5,712 bases of DNA, from positions 1-5,712 of the forward strand of contig JAFSFK010000014.1 in the NCBI GenBank assembly GCA_017435245.1, written 5' to 3'. A program made the translations under genes and the position numbers. The notes under the pieces were generated by a model. The model worked only from the letters and a program-made list of their open reading frames with translations. It did not search any database and had not been told where the DNA came from. This DNA comes from Oscillospiraceae bacterium. GTDB taxonomy: Bacteria > Bacillota > Clostridia > Oscillospirales > Oscillospiraceae. Shown piece by piece: positions 1-5,251 of the stretch (the stretch's first letter is position 1; the number at the start of each line of letters is the position of its first letter).

Positions 1-106
1 CAATAATTTACACATAAATTATTGGGATTTCCGAAGGAAATAGCCAATGATCACCTGCGGTGATATGATTTTGTTTTACAAAATCATCGGCGGCAGCAAG
101 CCGCCG
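1..106. repeat. Cluster of five consecutive perfect hairpins
   Basis: Five perfect inverted repeats follow one another. Stem arms are 1-10/15-24 (loop CACA), 27-32/36-41 (loop GAA), 50-55/59-64 (loop TGC), 65-73/79-87 (loop TTTTA) and 88-94/100-106 (loop AGCAA, arms CGGCGGC/GCCGCCG). The last three abut without a gap. The final GC-rich one runs into CCCTAC, resembling the palindromes at 4074-4145. On the minus strand the cluster lies downstream of the 61-residue gene that ends at 165, so it would form the end of that transcript. No arm is followed by a convincing U-tract. I see no coding potential. It could be a palindromic intergenic repeat or a structured RNA tail; the window edge may cut it. 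Confidence 0.7.
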
Positions 107-164
107 CCCTACACTGGCGTATGGAATTCGGCTCGATAAACTGGAATTTATACCACAACCAATA

Positions 165-350
165 CTAATTCATTGTACCGTTGGCAAGGCTTGCCACCAG
201 GGAGTACATCTGCTCCTCACTGCGGACGCTGTGGGCCTGGCTTAAAATGTTCTTCTTCTGAGAATCGGAAAGCTGGGCATAGCGGATCATTGCCGCCTCA
301 TTCTGCGCCAACGCCATGCCGAACCCAATGGGAACTTTGTAAAAATTCAT
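165..350 (-). CDS. Conserved small hypothetical protein, 61 residues
   Basis: The function is unknown. The start is set by a strong ribosome binding site, AAAGGAGG, seven bases upstream of the ATG at 350-348; the open frame continues upstream to 485 but that part has no such site. The protein begins MNFYKVPIGFGMALAQNEAA and ends LVASLANGTMN. The N-terminal GFGMALAQNEAAM stretch and a following helical, charged segment (about residues 28-53) match, from memory, small uncharacterised proteins common in Clostridia; I cannot name a family. There is no signal peptide, membrane helix or metal-binding motif. It is monocistronic, lying behind the hairpins at 405-445 and ahead of the hairpin cluster at 1-106. 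I found no convincing promoter of its own. Confidence 0.75.
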   Translation of the reverse strand: MNFYKVPIGFGMALAQNEAAMIRYAQLSDSQKKNILSQAHSVRSEEQMYSLVASLANGTMN

Positions 351-404
351 ATGATTACCTCCTTTTCCCCTCATATCTTGTGACTTTTTCAGGTTTTTAT
401 GCGT

Positions 405-450
405 ATTTTGTAACAAAATCATAACCACCGGCACTGCCGGTGGTTTTCTT
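405..450 (+). terminator. Two adjacent hairpins, the second terminator-like
   Basis: A small palindrome (405-411/413-419) is followed by a strong stem of AACCACCGGC (423-432), loop ACT, and GCCGGTGGTT (436-445). On the plus strand this runs directly into TTCTTT, the layout of an intrinsic terminator. Read on the minus strand, where the flanking genes lie, the stem is followed by ATGATTTTGTT, a weaker tract, so it may also stop transcription from the yeiH remnant. No plus-strand gene is visible upstream. Confidence 0.5.
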
Positions 451-481
451 TGTATAAAAAAGGAAAGGGGCTTGGGCGGAC

Positions 482-1179
482 TCACTTAGCTTTGATTACA
501 TCAGACCCATACACCAAATGACCGCCAGTGCCGTCAGTGTCACCAGTGTGTCGATGGTGATTCCGTAAAACATTGGCGCAAGCAACCACGCTGGCAGTAT
601 CGTTCACCGAGGTTCCCGCCCAAATGCCATAGGCCATATCGGACATTCCCAAAAGCCTTCCCATAATGGGGTACACCGCCACCATTACCATATCAAACAG
701 GAAAGTGGAGGACATGGCAAAGGCAATGTCCTTATCGTCCGCATCGATCACCGGGGCGATGGCCGCCACAGCGCTGCCGCCGCAGATACCGGTTCCGGCG
801 GAGATCAGATTGCTCAGCTTCCAGTTCAGTCCAAAGAGCTTGCGAATAAAGTAGCCGCCGCCAAAGCACATAGCAAAGGTAAAGAGCATAACAAAAAAGG
901 TCATCTTGCCCACAGACACGATCACATTGACAGACAACGATGCACCCAGGAGAATGATCGCCAGCTTCAATATCTTTTTTGAGGTAAACTTCAGCGCCGG
1001 CTGGATCCAGGCCGGATGAAAAAAGCTGTTGATGATGGTGCCCATAAACAGCGCAATGATGGATGCGCCCAGCAGATCTCCGGGCACCAGCTTTTCGATC
1101 AAAACGGATGCCGCAGCTACAGCAAAGCATATTATAATCCCCAGTATAAACATACCGTGTTTTTCATTTTAGGATTCAT
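482..1179 (-). pseudogene. Decayed YeiH-family (putative sulfate exporter) membrane protein gene
   Basis: The 223-codon frame 1153-482 encodes a hydrophobic multi-helix protein matching the YeiH/UPF0324 family: a glycine-rich SAGTGICGGSA motif (residues 118-128), APVIDADDKDIAFA after it, and GTSVNDTASVV (181-190). Family members usually have about 330-350 residues, so only the first 55-60% is present. Two lesions show. The good ribosome binding site (AAAGGAGA) serves an ATG at 1179, whose frame (MNPKMKNTV...) stops at 1132-1134; one base gained in the T-run near 1147-1149 would join it to the transporter frame. After residue 190 the family match ends and the frame turns into H/T/G/D-rich nonsense, while another frame there reads a hydrophobic helix ending at 496-498. 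The YeiH assignment is recognition from motifs, and a sequencing error at the 5' site cannot be excluded. Confidence 0.75.
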
Positions 1180-1212
1180 CTTGCATCTCCTTTGGTTTAT
1201 TTCCATTACCTT

Positions 1213-1236
1213 ATCATAAAACAGAAAAATCGGCAA
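1213..1236 (-). promoter_or_regulatory. Probable damaged promoter of the yeiH remnant
   Basis: TATGAT (1213-1218) and TTGCCG (1231-1236) match the promoter elements upstream of the two genes starting at 4015 and 5232, including the preceding TTTTTG tract. Here only 12 bases separate them instead of 17, too short for normal sigma-A recognition. TTGTTG (1234-1239) would give a 15-base spacer. The promoter is probably weak or dead, in line with the decay of the gene it precedes. Confidence 0.4.
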
Positions 1237-1263
1237 CAAAAAGGGCGAACACCGTTCTCCCCT
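1237..1263 (-). terminator. Hairpin with T-tract ahead of the yeiH promoter
   Basis: On the minus strand AGGGGAGAAC, GGT and GTTCGCCCT form an imperfect stem (GAAC/GTTC and AGGG/CCCT around a small internal loop), followed by TTTTTGTT. It would end transcription coming from the nucleotidase gene. Its T-tract leads straight into the TTGCCG promoter element, the same terminator-then-promoter layout seen at 4061-4093. Confidence 0.5.
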
Positions 1264-1308
1264 ACGATGGGTATCGCTTCTGTTCGCTGAAACGATCTGC
1301 GCTTTCCC

Positions 1309-1385
1309 AAAAATCTTCCCCCGGAAGGCGATGGGGAATGCGGGAAGAAGCCTTGTATTTGCTGCTTTACAGCAGGCCTCTTCCC
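1309..1385 (-). terminator. Two hairpins in the nucleotidase 3' region
   Basis: In transcript order there is first a large nested hairpin. Outer arms 1375-1385 and 1342-1352 (GGGAAGAGGCC with GGCTTCTTCCC, one G-U pair) enclose an inner stem TGCTG/CAGCA at 1370-1374/1360-1364; no T-tract follows it. About 15 bases later comes a 5-bp stem CTTCC/GGAAG (1323-1327/1315-1319) followed by ATTTTT, a weak intrinsic terminator. Together with the hairpin at 1237-1263 they fill the 230-base gap between the two genes; nothing else is visible there. Confidence 0.45.
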
Positions 1386-1407
1386 ATTGATCTTCTTTGA
1401 AAAATCG

Positions 1408-3135
1408 TTACTGCCCGGAGATGATCGTTATTCTTCCGCTGCCTTCCACATTCTCATAGCCGCCGTCTGCCGTGATGGTAGGAAGACCGGTCCCTTCATC
1501 CACCGGGAAAGACTGGATATAGTTTGCCAGCACCATATAATCTTCCGCCACATAGTCCAGCACATTCACCGCCCCATTCAGCATCGCAAAACCGCCGCCC
1601 AGATCCCGAAGGGTGTAATTGTAGCCAGCCAGATTATATTCCGCTGTCAGATCCAGCGGCTCGTATTCTCCCGTATCCCGGTTCAGGATCAGAACATCCC
1701 TGACCCGATAGCCGTCTGTGGGCGGTCCGATCCAGACATCTTTTTCATCTGCCTGCACAGTCGAATCCCGTGTCAGGTCCAGCGTGTATTTCAATCCGGA
1801 TACATGGAGCAGGCTGCCATTTTCTCCGCTTCCATCTGCAGTGATCCCTTTGCTGCCCCATTCCAGCGCATCCAGGAGCTGCTGTCCTGTGACCGTCAGC
1901 AGGCAGGCCACATTTCCAAAAGTGTGGATCTGCTTGCAGCTTAAATATGTCAACTCTCCGGTGATGGCTTCATTGCGGATGCCACCGCCATTCATCACCG
2001 CCACATCCACCTCCATCCCCATTTCATCAAACAGGTAGTACAGAGCATCTGCGGCAAAATCTCCGGTGTTGGTGCTCTGTCTGCGAACCAGGCGGCTGCC
2101 ATGGGCATCATAGTTATCCAGCGTGATCTGGGCATAGCCGATGACTTCCCCCAGAAGGCCATTCACCTCATTGATCCATACATCTTCCAGCCCACGGACT
2201 GTCGGATCGGGTGCAACATCCGCCAGGTCCTCTCCGCTCAGAAGCTCCGTGGTAATTTCCCCATCAGCGCTGATGGTCAGCTTACCCACCGCATTCAGAT
2301 AGGAACCGGTCTGCGTTAGAATGACCGGCCCACCTGCGCTGTCTGTGACAGTTTCCATCCCGATGACAGAATGGGAATGTCCGTCGATGAAGGCATCCAG
2401 GCCACTGGTATTGGCGATCAGGCTCCGGCTGGTCCAGGGACCGGAGGAAGCATCCACACCCAAATGGCCCAGTGCGATCACATAGTCCGCTCCGGCAGCG
2501 TTTGCCTCATCGATAGCGGTTTGCACAGCTGCATATAATGCAGCGCCGTCCGCTCCGCCGTCGATCCCATAAATGTAGTTTCCTTGCCGGTCCTGATAAT
2601 AGGCCGGAGAGGAAGATGTGATGGTCTCTGGGGTCGTGATGCCTACAAAGGCGATCTTCTTTCCTCCCCTTTCCAGCATCACAAAGCTGTCCAGCACCAA
2701 ATCTCCGGCAACACCATCCTTCTCGTGACGGAAGTTGCAGGATACATAGGGATACTCCGCAGCGTCAATGGCCGTCAGGCAGCCTTCCATACCGTAGTCA
2801 AACTCGTGATTTCCCAATGTGGCTGCATCATAACCGGCAGCATTCATCAGCCGGATGACGGAGGCTCCGCTATCCATACCGCCGTAGGCAGTTCCCTGTA
2901 AATGATCACCGGCGTCTACCAGAACAGCGTTTTCCGTGCTGCTTTTCAGCGCCGCCACTGTGGAATAGGACAGTCCCGGTTCCTCATCCAGATGGTTATC
3001 GATATAGCTGTGGACATCATTGGTGTAGTACACCACGATCTGTTCAGACCGCTGTCCTTTGGGCCAAAGAAATGCCAGGCATAACACAGCCGCAGTAAGC
3101 AGGCCCGCAATCATTAAAATTTGCTTTTTTCTCAT
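1408..3135 (-). CDS. Exported 5'-nucleotidase / 2',3'-cyclic phosphodiesterase family protein
   Basis: This is a 575-residue member of the UshA/YfkN-type 5'-nucleotidase family, which removes phosphate from nucleotides outside the membrane for salvage. Residues 7-24 form a hydrophobic signal or anchor with a basic start (MRKK); there is no lipobox, and no LPxTG motif at the C-terminus (ends ITIISGQ). The N-terminal metallophosphatase domain (about 32-300) has all metal-ligand motifs: NDVH (39-42), DAGDH (74-78), GNHEFD (108-113), GHLG (223-226) and DGHSH (251-255). The C-terminal substrate domain (about 325-545) has NTGDFAADAL (356-365), NGGGIR (382-387), FGN (407-409) and NYTLRDLGGGFAM (506-518). 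AAGGA lies nine bases before the ATG at 3135. The start overlaps the stop of a short upstream frame (ATGA), suggesting coupling if that frame is translated. The gene looks intact. The exact substrate cannot be read from sequence. Confidence 0.93.
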   Translation of the reverse strand: MRKKQILMIAGLLTAAVLCLAFLWPKGQRSEQIVVYYTNDVHSYIDNHLDEEPGLSYSTVAALKSSTENAVLVDAGDHLQGTAYGGMDSGASVIRLMNAAGYDAATLGNHEFDYGMEGCLTAIDAAEYPYVSCNFRHEKDGVAGDLVLDSFVMLERGGKKIAFVGITTPETITSSSPAYYQDRQGNYIYGIDGGADGAALYAAVQTAIDEANAAGADYVIALGHLGVDASSGPWTSRSLIANTSGLDAFIDGHSHSVIGMETVTDSAGGPVILTQTGSYLNAVGKLTISADGEITTELLSGEDLADVAPDPTVRGLEDVWINEVNGLLGEVIGYAQITLDNYDAHGSRLVRRQSTNTGDFAADALYYLFDEMGMEVDVAVMNGGGIRNEAITGELTYLSCKQIHTFGNVACLLTVTGQQLLDALEWGSKGITADGSGENGSLLHVSGLKYTLDLTRDSTVQADEKDVWIGPPTDGYRVRDVLILNRDTGEYEPLDLTAEYNLAGYNYTLRDLGGGFAMLNGAVNVLDYVAEDYMVLANYIQSFPVDEGTGLPTITADGGYENVEGSGRITIISGQ

Positions 3136-3290
3136 AGCTCAAAATCCTTATGAATGGTCCGGCCACCGCCGTCTGCAACCGTTCCCAGCAGCGTATCATC
3201 CTGTTCTCCGGAGATGGGTCGTATCGCTTCTCTGTTCTGCATATCGAACCTTCTTCTTTGTGCCTCTGTGATGGCACCTGCGACCATCAT
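3132..3290 (-). CDS. Possible short leader ORF coupled to the nucleotidase gene
   Basis: A 52-codon frame starts at tandem ATGs (3290-3285) and ends in a TGA overlapping the nucleotidase ATG by four bases (ATGA), the arrangement of translational coupling. It lies inside the transcript expected from the promoter at 3349-3377. The product begins MMVAGAITEAQRRRFDMQNR and ends GRTIHKDFEL; it is mostly polar, with no signal peptide or motif I recognise. The frame extends upstream to 3380, but that start lies upstream of the promoter -10. The ribosome binding site is poor (GGAAA, six bases before the second ATG) and several arginine codons are AGA or CGA, so this may be only a long leader that happens to be open. 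Confidence 0.35.
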   Translation of the reverse strand: MMVAGAITEAQRRRFDMQNREAIRPISGEQDDTLLGTVADGGGRTIHKDFEL

Positions 3291-3348
3291 CGTTTCCGTT
3301 GTATTTATGCGTCTTCGTGCTATGGGACCCCTTCTTTCGTTGCATCCT

Positions 3349-3377
3349 ATTTTAGCACGCATTCTCTTTGCAATCAA
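3349..3377 (-). promoter_or_regulatory. Sigma-A promoter for the nucleotidase transcript
   Basis: Minus strand: -35 TTGATT (3372-3377), 17-base spacer, -10 TAAAAT (3349-3354) preceded by TGC, giving an extended -10. Transcription should start near 3342, leaving a leader of about 200 bases before the nucleotidase ATG. The stretch 3381-3483 upstream shows no gene or repeat. Confidence 0.65.
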
Positions 3378-3483
3378 CACGCAATTTCAAAAAAGCCGAT
3401 CCCCATCGTATATTGGTCGCTCAGCGTACCCACAACAAAAAACAGCGATTTTCAAGTGAAGCGGTGGTTTTTGCGTGTAATTG

Positions 3484-3518
3484 AAAAACGGAAGCTGCAG
3501 TTCGCAGCTTCCGTTTTA
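3484..3518 (-). terminator. Strong intrinsic terminator of the two-helix membrane protein gene
   Basis: A perfect 14-bp stem (3504-3517 with 3485-3498, GC-rich core CGGAAGCTGC) with a 5-base loop begins four bases after the TAA at 3521-3523. On the minus strand it runs into TTTTT. Flanking A- and T-runs could also let it work weakly on the plus strand. It insulates this gene from the nucleotidase promoter downstream. Confidence 0.9.
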
Positions 3519-3520
3519 TG

Positions 3521-4015
3521 TTATTGCGTTATCTCTTCAATATATACTATTATATTTTCATTATTTTTCTCTACATATCCTATTTTCAGTAGCTGGCCAT
3601 CTGCGGAAATAACACCGCCGTGCGATTTGGCATTGTGATAGCCTTGCTGAATTATGAAATCTGAATAAGAAAAGTAAATTCCATTAATTTCAAAGGACTC
3701 TTCTCCATGACCTACGTAAGGCATAGGACAGAAATTCTCAACTTCACCAACTACTGTTTTATAATTCCCTTCTTCATACGCAACAATCACTTGCTGATAA
3801 TCCTTGACCGCAGAAACACCCATAATGATTTGAGCAATTAATGCACCTACTGCAATCAATCCGCTAAAAAACCATATTATCTGCATTTTGGTGTCAAGGT
3901 CAAATCGTTTTTTTCTGTGATATAAAAAGAAAACAAGTGCAATAACAAAAACAATACCTGCACCGTAGTACATACTATGCCACTCAAAAGTTACTTCATA
4001 TAGTATCTTACTCAT
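3521..4015 (-). CDS. Uncharacterised two-helix membrane protein, 164 residues
   Basis: The start is the ATG at 4015: the frame runs on to 4069, but those codons overlap the promoter. GAGGGG lies ten bases upstream. The protein starts MSKILYEVTFEWHSM, then shows a membrane helix at about 18-33, a basic HRKKRFD cytoplasmic loop (33-39), a second helix at about 46-67, and a soluble C-terminal domain (about 72-164) on the same side as the N-terminus. That domain contains GEVENFCPMPYVGH (90-103), EINGIYFSYSDF (109-120) and SHGG (131-134). From memory the VENFxPMPxxGH/FxYSDF/SHGG pattern recurs in uncharacterised bacterial membrane proteins; I cannot name the family or a function. It is monocistronic with its own promoter and terminator, and is more AT-rich than the nucleotidase gene, which hints at separate origin. 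It sits as the cargo of a spoIVB-tail cassette. Confidence 0.85.
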   Translation of the reverse strand: MSKILYEVTFEWHSMYYGAGIVFVIALVFFLYHRKKRFDLDTKMQIIWFFSGLIAVGALIAQIIMGVSAVKDYQQVIVAYEEGNYKTVVGEVENFCPMPYVGHGEESFEINGIYFSYSDFIIQQGYHNAKSHGGVISADGQLLKIGYVEKNNENIIVYIEEITQ

Positions 4016-4037
4016 TACCCATACACCCCTCTTTTTT

Positions 4038-4066
4038 ATCATATCACAGAACGGTGGGATTGGCAA
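4038..4066 (-). promoter_or_regulatory. Extended -10 sigma-A promoter of the membrane protein gene
   Basis: Minus strand: TTGCCA (4061-4066), 17 bases, TATGAT (4038-4043) preceded by TGA (extended -10). The predicted start near 4031 leaves a leader of only about 16 bases, just enough for the ribosome binding site. The -35, the spacer length and the -10 are the same as at 5252-5280. Confidence 0.8.
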
Positions 4067-4067
4067 C

Positions 4068-4093
4068 AAAAAGCGGGCGGTTGATAACCGCCC
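4068..4093 (-). terminator. Terminator fused to the following promoter
   Basis: On the minus strand an 8-bp stem, GGGCGGTT (4086-4093) with AACCGCCC (4075-4082) and loop ATC, is followed by GCTTTTTG (T-run 4068-4072). It would stop transcription arriving from the spoIVB-tail side. Its tail abuts the -35 TTGCCA. Confidence 0.65.
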
Positions 4094-4145
4094 CTACAAC
4101 GAAAATCCGCCGTTTCCCAATGTAGGGGCGGATATTATCCGCCCG
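4074..4145. repeat. 72-bp palindromic element with 25-bp inverted ends
   Basis: Each end is itself a hairpin: 4075-4082/4086-4093 and 4126-4133/4137-4144, all GGGCGG-type stems. The two ends are inverted copies of CGGGCGG-5 bases-(A/T)CCGCCCCTACA, differing only near the hairpin loop, around an unrelated middle (about 4099-4120). The layout is that of a miniature palindromic intergenic element (BIME- or MITE-like). It abuts the TAA of the first spoIVB tail and ends where the terminator T-tract begins. No ORF. Confidence 0.75.
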
Positions 4146-4406
4146 TTATGCCGCCGCGTCTAACATATTTTCAATAAAGATGCCGTAGCCGGTGGTGGGG
4201 TCATTCACAAGGACGTGAGTAACGGCGCCTACTAGTTTTCCTGTTGCGGTGCCCGATAAAATCTTCGGGCTTACGCTGATCCTTGATTTTATCGACCGCT
4301 GCCATTCGCTCAGCTCCCTTTCTCCGCCACCGGCGGCGGTCGCATCGCTCCCCGTCCTGGATAATCGGTGAGCCGGACACGCCGATGTCAAGTGTGGGAC
4401 AAAAGA
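4146..4406 (-). pseudogene. spoIVB 3'-end fragment, copy 1, interrupted by a 112-bp insert
   Basis: SpoIVB is the S55-family serine protease that triggers sigma-K activation during sporulation. Only its C-terminal end is present, in two frames. The first part (4354-4406) reads SGSPIIQDG, the active-site serine motif, but preceded by LDIGV rather than the usual QGM. The second part (4146-4241) reads [20 protein letters not shown], then [11 protein letters not shown] and stop, which matches the family C-terminus. Removing the 112 bases at 4242-4353 joins them exactly as IIQDG-KLVGAV. With the insert the frame is lost (112 = 3n+1). The longest open frame through it, 81 codons, must begin with TTG and reads the active-site half out of frame, so I do not call it a gene. 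The several-hundred-codon N-terminal part (PDZ and catalytic His region) is absent. Confidence 0.8.
4242..4353 (-). mobile_element. 112-bp structured insert within spoIVB, copy 1
   Basis: The insert separates two halves of spoIVB that join perfectly without it, so its ends can be placed to within about 2 bases (CC at each side could be a 2-bp target duplication). It has an imperfect long stem, GCGGT/ACCGC (4246-4250/4295-4299) plus GATAAAATC/GATTTTATC (4255-4263/4285-4293); a competing hairpin GCCCGA/TCGGGC (4251-4256/4265-4270); and a CCGCC/GGCGG hairpin (4324-4328/4335-4339). It is too short for a transposase and is not an ORF in both copies. Whether it is a MITE-like element, an intervening sequence or something else is unknown. 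Confidence 0.6.
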
Positions 4407-4470
4407 ATTATTGTTTTTCTGCGGTTTTTATGCGCTTTTGCGAGTAAAAGGCAGGTTTTTACATAGCTCA

Positions 4471-4600
4471 ACCGCTGTCCGTTTGTGGTGCCCGGCAGTT
4501 TCCTTGCCGCAAACGGCTTCGTCATCTGCCGACCACGGCACACTCTGCGCCCTCGCTGTATCTGCCACAGGCAGCGCTCGGGCTCGAGGCCCTAAGTTGA
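4471..4600. other. Non-coding palindrome-rich stretch
   Basis: No credible gene lies between the repeat copy and the hairpin at 4611. The stretch holds a nested hairpin with outer arms CCGTTTG/CAAACGG (4479-4485/4510-4516) and inner arms CGGCA/TGCCG (4493-4497/4505-4509), a CTGCC/GGCAG hairpin (4562-4566/4570-4574) and a GGGC/GCCC hairpin (4580-4583/4589-4592). It is richer in GC than the repeat end next to it. It resembles a further intergenic repeat, but there is no second copy in the window to prove this. Confidence 0.45.
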
Positions 4601-4610
4601 CATAGATGAG

Positions 4611-4653
4611 TTGTCGAAAAAGAGGATTTTTATTTCCTCTTTCCTTTTCGACA
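4611..4653. terminator. Long AT-rich hairpin
   Basis: TTGTCGAAAA (4611-4620) pairs with TTTTCGACAA (4644-4653), and AGAGGA (4621-4626) with TCCTCT (4635-4640), leaving a 3-base bulge and an 8-base loop. T-rich and A-rich arms make the direction ambiguous. It lies downstream of the DUF2716 gene and after the hairpin at 4699-4726, so it could be a second transcription stop. Confidence 0.5.
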
Positions 4654-4698
4654 AATTCTGATATTTGCCGGACCGTCGGTTATTTCTCCCCATAAATT

Positions 4699-4726
4699 CA
4701 AAGTCCCCGGTTATCCGGAGACTTTG
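4699..4726 (-). terminator. Terminator-like hairpin after the DUF2716 gene
   Basis: CAAAGTCTCCGG (4715-4726) pairs with CCGGGGACTTTG (4699-4710), with one G-U pair and loop ATAA, nine bases after the TAA. The following AATTTATG is a poor T-tract, so termination may rely on the hairpin at 4611-4653 as well. Confidence 0.6.
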
Positions 4727-4734
4727 TGTGCTGC

Positions 4735-5232
4735 TTATGACGGATCAAATTCATAAAGAAGATCCCAACCCAATTGAGAATAGATACGTTGAAATTCCTC
4801 GATAAGGGCATCGCCAAATATCCACACTTCCTGCCGCCAGGGATGACTTAGATAGCCGAATTGCAGGTACTCGTCAATATGGAAATAATAATCGCCGTCA
4901 GGGTAATATCCTGGGAACCAGTAGTGAGGTTCCTTTCGAAACTGACGTGGATCATATAGATAGCCATCGTGCTGCCAATCCAATGCATAGATTCTCTGTC
5001 CCTCTTTTGTGACATTCAGAAAAGCCTGATCAATCAGATCATCCATCACGTCGGCATGTTCTTTTTTCATATTTTCAAAACCGTAAACCACATGCCTGAC
5101 AGGGATTTCAAACGGCTTCCATGGAAAAAAGTCATGTCCCCTGCGGCAATGCGGCCGGAAACTCATGTTTTCATCGACCCAGACCCAAATATCCCGGTAC
5201 TGTTCTTCGTTTAGTTGCAAATCTGATCTCAT
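4735..5232 (-). CDS. DUF2716 family protein, 165 residues
   Basis: This is an uncharacterised soluble protein of the DUF2716 family, identified from family-typical blocks: FRP near the start (25-27), YALDWQHDGYLYDP (82-95), PDGDYYFHIDEYLQFGYLSH followed by PW (111-132), and WIFGDALIEEF (137-147). Length is normal for the family. It is rich in Trp, Tyr, Asp and Glu, with no signal peptide or membrane helix, so it is cytoplasmic. The start is the ATG at 5232, seven bases after a consensus GGAGG; the ATG six bases earlier lies against that site, and the longer frame to 5355 crosses the promoter. The gene is single, with its own promoter and terminator hairpins, and lies between the two spoIVB-tail repeats. 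DUF2716 genes often stand alone in accessory regions; an immunity or defence role is only a guess. Confidence 0.9.
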   Translation of the reverse strand: MRSDLQLNEEQYRDIWVWVDENMSFRPHCRRGHDFFPWKPFEIPVRHVVYGFENMKKEHADVMDDLIDQAFLNVTKEGQRIYALDWQHDGYLYDPRQFRKEPHYWFPGYYPDGDYYFHIDEYLQFGYLSHPWRQEVWIFGDALIEEFQRIYSQLGWDLLYEFDPS

Positions 5233-5251
5233 GATCATCCCTCCTTTATTT

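Larger units (their letters stand above)
4146..4470 (-). repeat. 325-bp direct repeat, copy 1 (partner 5379-5703)
   Basis: The unit runs, in minus-strand order, from TGAGCTATGTAAAAACC at 4470 through an AT-rich stretch to the spoIVB tail and its stop. It is colinear with 5379-5703: both copies are exactly 325 bp from this motif to the stop codon. Identity is high in 4146-4406 and at the 4454-4470 end, and low in 4407-4453, although the spacing is kept. Outside 4146 and 4470 the two copies diverge at once. Confidence 0.85.

Noticed and set aside
1387..1944. Plus-strand open frame of 185 codons
   Set aside because: It is antisense to the nucleotidase gene, whose metal-site motifs and length are intact. 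The plus-strand product has no recognisable domain and no good ribosome binding site.
3136..3342. Riboswitch in the 200-base nucleotidase leader
   Set aside because: I could not find the conserved core of a purine, TPP, SAM or similar riboswitch, nor a terminator hairpin before the start codon.
3150..3638. Plus-strand frame of 162 codons across the nucleotidase promoter region
   Set aside because: It crosses a minus-strand promoter, a strong terminator and the end of the membrane-protein gene, and the product is unlike any protein I know.
4016..4069. N-terminal extension of the membrane protein to 4069
   Set aside because: The extra codons overlap the -10 and -35 elements and lie upstream of the predicted transcription start.
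4146..4391. 81-codon frame over spoIVB copy 1 as a real small gene
   Set aside because: It needs a TTG start, reads the active-site part out of frame, and is broken by TGA in copy 2. It is better explained as a fragment with an insert.
4411..4605. Plus-strand 64-codon frame
   Set aside because: It runs through the AT-rich repeat spacer and the palindrome block, with no ribosome binding site or family resemblance.
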